In this document: positions 5,805 through 6,060 of the stretch, piece after piece
Position numbering within the stretch: position 1 is the stretch's first letter
Layout of the letters: every line of letters starts with the position of its first letter
DNA from: Treponema sp.
Lineage (GTDB): Bacteria; Spirochaetota; Spirochaetia; Treponematales; Breznakiellaceae
Reading direction: 5' to 3'
DNA: 6,060 bases
Assembly: GCA_009786625.1 (NCBI GenBank)
Contig: WQRT01000049.1
Coordinates: 4,804 to 10,863, forward strand
The notes under the pieces: generated by a model
Database searches by the model: none
The model's input: only the letters and a program-made list of their open reading frames with translations
What the model was told of the DNA's origin: nothing
Made by a program: the position numbers and the translations under genes

Positions 5805-5821
5805 TTCACATACATGGTGAA
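5805..5821. terminator. Weak hairpin between convergent genes
   Basis: TTCAC (5805-5809) pairs with GTGAA (5817-5821) around a 7-base loop in the 78-bp gap between the ArsR gene and the incoming minus-strand gene. T-rich stretches flank both sides on the matching strands. The stem is short and AT-rich, so a terminator role is only a guess. Confidence 0.25.
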
Positions 5822-5847
5822 TTAAAGTTTTGATGTAGTATGCTTCT

Positions 5848-6060
5848 TCATTTTATTTTTTGAACAAAAACGCCGTCCCATTCTTTTGGCGGCGGATTTT
5901 TTCTGTACATAAGGCATCTCTCGCGCATAATGCGGCCGGGAGCGTCTTTCGGGCGGTATTTAATTACAGTGTTAAAATATTTTAACGCTTCAAGCCAGTC
6001 CTGTTTGAAGTAATATTGTAAACCCAGTTCGTAATATTCATTTATTTTCTTTTGATTTCT
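5848..6060 (-). CDS. C-terminal fragment of a TPR-containing protein, probably a class III adenylate/guanylate cyclase
   Basis: The minus strand is open from base 6060 to a TGA at 5850-5848, giving 70 residues with the start outside the window. The segment ELGLQYYFKQDWLEALKYFN and the following VIKYRPKD fit a tetratricopeptide repeat: a G-x-x-Y-Y helix, then D-W-x-x-A-x-x-x-F, then P-x-D. The ending RERCLMYRKNPPPKEWDGV is the pattern I know from the C-termini of bacterial class III nucleotide cyclases (CHASE2 or HAMP plus cyclase plus short TPR), which are common in spirochaetes. Such proteins make cAMP in response to signals. The cyclase domain itself is not in the window, so the identification rests on the tail alone. 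The gene converges on the ArsR gene with a 78-bp gap. Any other TPR protein remains possible. Confidence 0.65.
   Translation of the reverse strand, partial: RNQKKINEYYELGLQYYFKQDWLEALKYFNTVIKYRPKDAPGRIMRERCLMYRKNPPPKEWDGVFVQKIK

Noticed and set aside
1..6060. A new multi-gene defence or mobile system
   Set aside because: All genes belong to well-known housekeeping or regulatory families, with no transposase, integrase, toxin-antitoxin pair or nuclease in view.

Overview
This window looks like ordinary chromosomal sequence from an anaerobic bacterium, most likely a spirochaete related to Treponema. The support is indirect: the DD-carboxypeptidase, the reverse rubrerythrin, the formate-tetrahydrofolate ligase and the cyclase-like tail that ends in PPPKEWDGV all read like anaerobic or spirochaetal versions. 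The sequence has mixed GC with AT-rich gaps. No phage, insertion sequence or CRISPR signal is visible.

Layout from left to right. Positions 1-555 hold the 3' end of asnS (+). Next is a secreted, membrane-anchored D,D-carboxypeptidase (649-1869, +). It converges on fhs, formate-tetrahydrofolate ligase (1936-3648, -). Upstream of fhs on the same strand is a reverse rubrerythrin/NADH peroxidase (3791-4333, -), whose promoter carries a perfect 17-bp palindrome. Divergent from it is plsC, a lysophosphatidic acid acyltransferase (4527-5264, +). A tRNA-Gln(CTG) follows (5303-5373, +), with a TTGACA box overlapping the plsC stop codon. Then comes a SmtB/CadC-type ArsR metalloregulator (5413-5769, +). 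The last feature is the C-terminal end of a gene entering from the right on the minus strand (5848-6060). It is TPR-like and resembles the tail of class III adenylate/guanylate cyclases.

The genes do not form one pathway. They cover translation (asnS, tRNA-Gln), cell envelope (carboxypeptidase, plsC), one-carbon metabolism (fhs), peroxide/oxygen defence (rubrerythrin) and metal sensing (ArsR).

The most unusual signal is between the genes. Three separate gaps (569-638, 1872-1919, 3700-3757) carry diverged copies of one inverted-repeat element built from short CCRCGAA / CCRCRCTAA / CCRCACGAA blocks. The other points worth following are the operator-like palindrome in the rubrerythrin promoter, the complete alpha5 metal site of the orphan ArsR regulator, and a promoter for fhs that sits almost on its start codon. 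I did not find a convincing new multi-gene system. No gap reaches 300 bases.
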